A DNA stretch of 64,000 bases from Schistocephalus solidus (taxonomy: Eukaryota > Platyhelminthes > Cestoda > Diphyllobothriidea > Diphyllobothriidae): positions 186,001 to 250,000 of the forward strand of contig WEDG01003403.1 of NCBI GenBank assembly GCA_017591395.1, written 5' to 3'. The notes beneath the pieces were generated by a model. That model was not told the DNA's origin and ran no database searches. It saw nothing but the letters and a program-made list of their open reading frames with translations. Below are positions 61,641-64,000 of this stretch, one piece after another (the stretch's first letter is position 1; each line of letters begins with the position of its first letter). A program made the translations under genes and the position numbers.

Positions 61641-61893
61641 GTTCGCTTTCATCAGCAAAGGAAACGTCATTTTATTCAGCTTCCCCTTTCGCTCAGTATA
61701 CAAATTGTTTCAACTCTTTTTCGTGGCACAAGGAAAAGGCTGTTGTAACATCTTTTTGCAGGATGTGCAGGGCCTAGGACGGCTCACTAAAAACAGTACC
61801 ATCTGAAACACCTTCGCCTAACGAACAGGAAATATGCAACTGAAGAGTTACTGAGGCAAAAAAGGCAAGATATCCTCCAAAACAACCACAAAC

Positions 61894-62061
61894 CCTGTAG
61901 GCAAAGTAGCCTTGTGGGTCTGCGAAGGCGAGCGCCTTGGTGTCCTCGGTACCGACCAGCAGAACTTCCATTTCGCTCGTGGCCGGATTAATGACGACCG
62001 CGGGAAATTCGGGGCATTCAACACGCACAAATCTGCTCTTGCCCTGACAATTGGAGTCCCT
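61894..62061 (-). CDS. SPAG17: SPAG17, exon of MORN-like segment
   Basis: A 168 nt exon, phase 0 at both ends; acceptor cttttattctgcag, donor gtttgt. It reads GKSRFVRVECPEFPAVVINP, TSEMEVLLVGTEDTKA and ADPQGYFAYR. The pattern r.v.VEcpgFa.v..n......v.fGdGt...a.PqGtY is a hallmark of vertebrate SPAG17 and makes this one of the two exons that identify the gene. It follows the exon at 63662 in phase. The donor is not ideal (gtttgt), but phase and homology both stop there. Confidence 0.93.
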
Positions 62062-62123
62062 CTGCAGAATAAAAGTGACACATTTGATTGCCAAGGGTAT
62101 TTTACAGCATTTTATGTTAAAAT

Positions 62124-62240
62124 TTATTAGTTGAGGATTTTGGCAGATTTGAACAATTCCTTTGACCCACTGGTGAAAAACTCGGCGGCTTCGGTGGGTC
62201 AAAGGAATTATTCAAACCTGCCAAAATCGTCTACTAATTA
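62124..62240. repeat. Inverted repeat, about 47 bp arms
   Basis: The left arm ends tggcagatttgaacaattcc then tttgacccac (62170). The right arm begins gtgggtcaaaggaattattc then aaacctgccaaaatc (62194 on). The arms are near-perfect complements around a 23 nt loop that reads as the reversed SINE-like tail ctcggcggcttcg. It lies in the SPAG17 intron 62062-63661. Confidence 0.85.
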
Positions 62241-62389
62241 ATAGTGCCTCGTAGTCATCTAGTGGACTCTAGATTGATTGCCCAGGAAATCCTGCTTGGG
62301 CAGTCAGCTCACTGTATGAGAATTGGTGGATTCCATACGTTTCAGTAGGCTGGGCTGGTAACTTGACCCAAGTGTGCTTAAACTCATGG

Positions 62390-62520
62390 CTACCGGTGGG
62401 GCCTCATAACTCAGTTGGCTAGAGCGTTGGCTGTACTAAAGCCTTCCCCTTGCTGGCGTGGGTTCGCATCCCACCGAAGCCACCGAGTTTTTCACAATTG
62501 GGTCAAAGGAGTTAAAATCT
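62390..62520 (+). repeat. tRNA-derived SINE-like element
   Basis: A tRNA-like head: D-arm actcagttggctagagc, anticodon-arm-like ggctgtactaaagcc, a long variable region, box-B arm gtgggttcgcatcccac, then gccaccgagtttttcacaat and gggtcaaagga. The last two blocks recur in reverse at 62155-62200, so it is a repeat unit rather than a single-copy tRNA gene. The acceptor stem pairs only partly. The head resembles a class II (Leu/Ser-like) tRNA; a functional tRNA is not excluded but unlikely. Confidence 0.6.
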
Positions 62521-63429
62521 ATGACTATTCTCGATTCTAAATTGTTTAAAGGCGTTTAAACTGAATTTGTGCTACGTTTCGCGAAATTGAAGTGTACTTG
62601 AGCACTGTCATCTAATTGAATGTAGCAATCAAATAAACACGTAATAGGCAGTAGCTCAATTGGTGAGTTTTGCCGAAGATAATTCAAATTAATGGCTGGA
62701 AAAATATTTGGTTGAAAGCCAGCATACCGACCATGAATTAGGATTATGCTCCACCCTTATCGGCCTTACGATCTAGCTTAAGCATTGTTTTCTACTCAAA
62801 ATCGTTTCGGAATAGCTCGCTCAACGGTTCATTAACTAAGTTGCTGTTGATTGTTTCATCTGCTAAATACTAAGCAGTCGTTATGCAGTTTAGCGATCTG
62901 ATGGAGAAGCTAGCTTTGCACGTGCAAAAACGTCATTCAGAGTAGAGAAGGTGGATCTGGATTTATAGGCGATGCTCCAATTCTGAGACCCCATACCAGC
63001 ATAACAAAATCTATCATCGTAGGTGTTCGTTCACAGGTCTGCTCGCAAAAATAATTTGGCAGACGTATCGCGGCGCATCGAGTTCCACCGCCTTGCTCCA
63101 TGACCGGTGACCCTTAATAATTTTGCATAAAACGGTCCTTTCAGTACTTCGAATTATCCAAAGAGACAGCCAAACATGCACGAACGTCCTGATCTACTTC
63201 CAAAAAATTCACCTCCGTGGAGGCCACGGCGCGCTGCTTCCGCAAAGTATGGACCCATGCCTGCATCTTTGATAGGTGTATGTGCGCTAAAAACCGTGGC
63301 TTGCAAGGTTGCCAACTGACTGGATAACTCGTACCGCGCGATCAGCCCAGCGTGTGTTTGGATGAAGTGGCTGAATGGCGGACTGAGAGCCAGGCTGCAA
63401 TGAATCCTTCTTAATATGCCCTTAATGAC

Positions 63430-63630
63430 ACTGCCACTCCATGGGATCCGAGTCAGGTGTAACGGTATGCCGGCCATCGGCGCCCTCTCCCGCCTCCTGT
63501 CATAACATCGGGCCCAGGTGGAGGGGGAGTCGAGAGTGCAGTAGAAGCAACACAAGTCATCGTTTCTGCACCACCTTGCTGTGGGACACGCGATGAACCT
63601 CACCGAAATAGACGGTCGAATAGGTGTAGC
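63430..63630 (+). repeat. Dispersed GC-rich family (R), copy
   Basis: Reads tgccggccatcggcgccctc, tcccgcctcctgtcataaca, tcgggcccaggtggaggggg, gtcatcgtttctgcaccacc, cgatgaacctcaccgaaata, gacggtcgaa. It lies just inside the intron next to the SPAG17 exon at 63662. The 161-codon minus open frame over it is not regarded as coding. Confidence 0.75.
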
Positions 63631-63661
63631 TATAGCCAAAAAGAACTTCGCTCAAACATAC

Positions 63662-64000
63662 GCCGTTCTTGTAGTAGAAGGTAGTTTGTCGGGTTCCATC
63701 TGGATGCTGAACCGTGACACCATCACGCCCTCCGGGGCCCTTCTCCACGCGTAGCAGATTATCCACGAAACGGGTGCAGAGGGTCTGCCCGCTGGAGGGG
63801 TCAAACATGCGGCGGACATGGAAACATGTGCAGCCATCTATTAGCCACTTGGGCGCAGCCAGTCCGCAGGTACTCATACGCTGGCTGGTGACGTCCCGAC
63901 CACTTTGGTCAGTGCTCATCTCCTCAGAGTTCTCTCGGCTGGGCCAGCTGACCTGTTTGGCCCAGAACCGCTCACCCGAATGCAGGGTCACCAGCCAGAG
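63662..64000 (-). CDS. SPAG17: SPAG17, exon continuing past the right edge
   Basis: Open from the window edge to a gtatgt donor, ending in phase 0 after YYKNG. Recognisable parts: LVTLHSGERFWAKQVSW, LIDGCTCFHVRRMFDPSSGQ, TRFVDNLLRVEKGPGGRDGV, and TVQHPDGTRQTTFYYK. The last is the DGTRxTTF motif of the MORN-like/beta-rich part of SPAG17, and the next exon begins with its partner RVEC..F strand. The exon's 5' end lies outside the window, so the apparent start within it is not a real start codon. Upstream exons for the N-terminal two thirds of the protein must lie to the right. Confidence 0.9.

Noticed and set aside
63154..63639. A 161-codon minus-strand frame next to a SPAG17 exon
   Set aside because: Half of it is a family R repeat read backwards, and the flanking exons at 63662 and 62061 already join in phase without it.

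Overview
This is animal nuclear DNA that I read as a parasitic flatworm, most likely a cestode or trematode. Genes are split into small exons separated by kilobases of intron. The best spliced gene mixes 34-44 nt introns with a 4 kb intron, a pattern known from flatworms. The intervening DNA is full of CR1/Jockey-type retrotransposons, a Penelope-like element, tRNA-derived SINE-like repeats and degenerate TTAGGG-like tracts. The species call is inference; exon identities rest on recognised protein motifs plus splice sites whose phases agree.

Three conserved host genes are present. (1) A BMP-type receptor-regulated SMAD (SMAD1/5 class) lies on the minus strand: an MH1 exon at 7080-7494 and a linker exon at 2459-2692. 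The MH2 half lies beyond the left edge. (2) RAD1, a subunit of the 9-1-1 DNA-damage clamp, lies on the plus strand in six exons from 20230 to about 26855. It is complete apart from a +1 frame problem at a run of seven C in exon 5. (3) The 3' part of SPAG17 (the PF6 homologue of the ciliary central apparatus) lies on the minus strand. Nine exons run from the right edge of the window to about 29.9 kb, and all but one junction is phase-consistent. RAD1 and SPAG17 are convergent, with one unidentified plus-strand exon-like segment (28329-28444) between them.

Layout: 0-7.5 kb SMAD with an old 0.5 kb tandem duplication in its intron; 8.5-16.7 kb a retrotransposon cluster (an almost full-length EN-RT element at 10.0-13.0 kb and fragments of two families around it); 16.7-20.2 kb no recognised content; 20.2-26.9 kb RAD1; 28.9-64 kb SPAG17, whose introns hold most of the repeats. 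Those include a 491 bp inverted repeat with an 894 bp spacer (42.7-44.5 kb), a 33 bp minisatellite (56.2 kb), a Penelope-like element with an inverted partial copy at its left end (59.6-60.9 kb), and several copies each of three short dispersed families.

The most unusual items are the RAD1 micro-introns and frame break, the paired inverted repeat carrying promoter-like boxes, a dispersed family with a conserved hairpin resembling a hammerhead core, a SINE-like family whose tail appears in both orientations relative to its head, and a retrotransposon whose 3' end runs straight into degenerate telomere-like sequence. I found no bacterial-style system, CRISPR array or operon.
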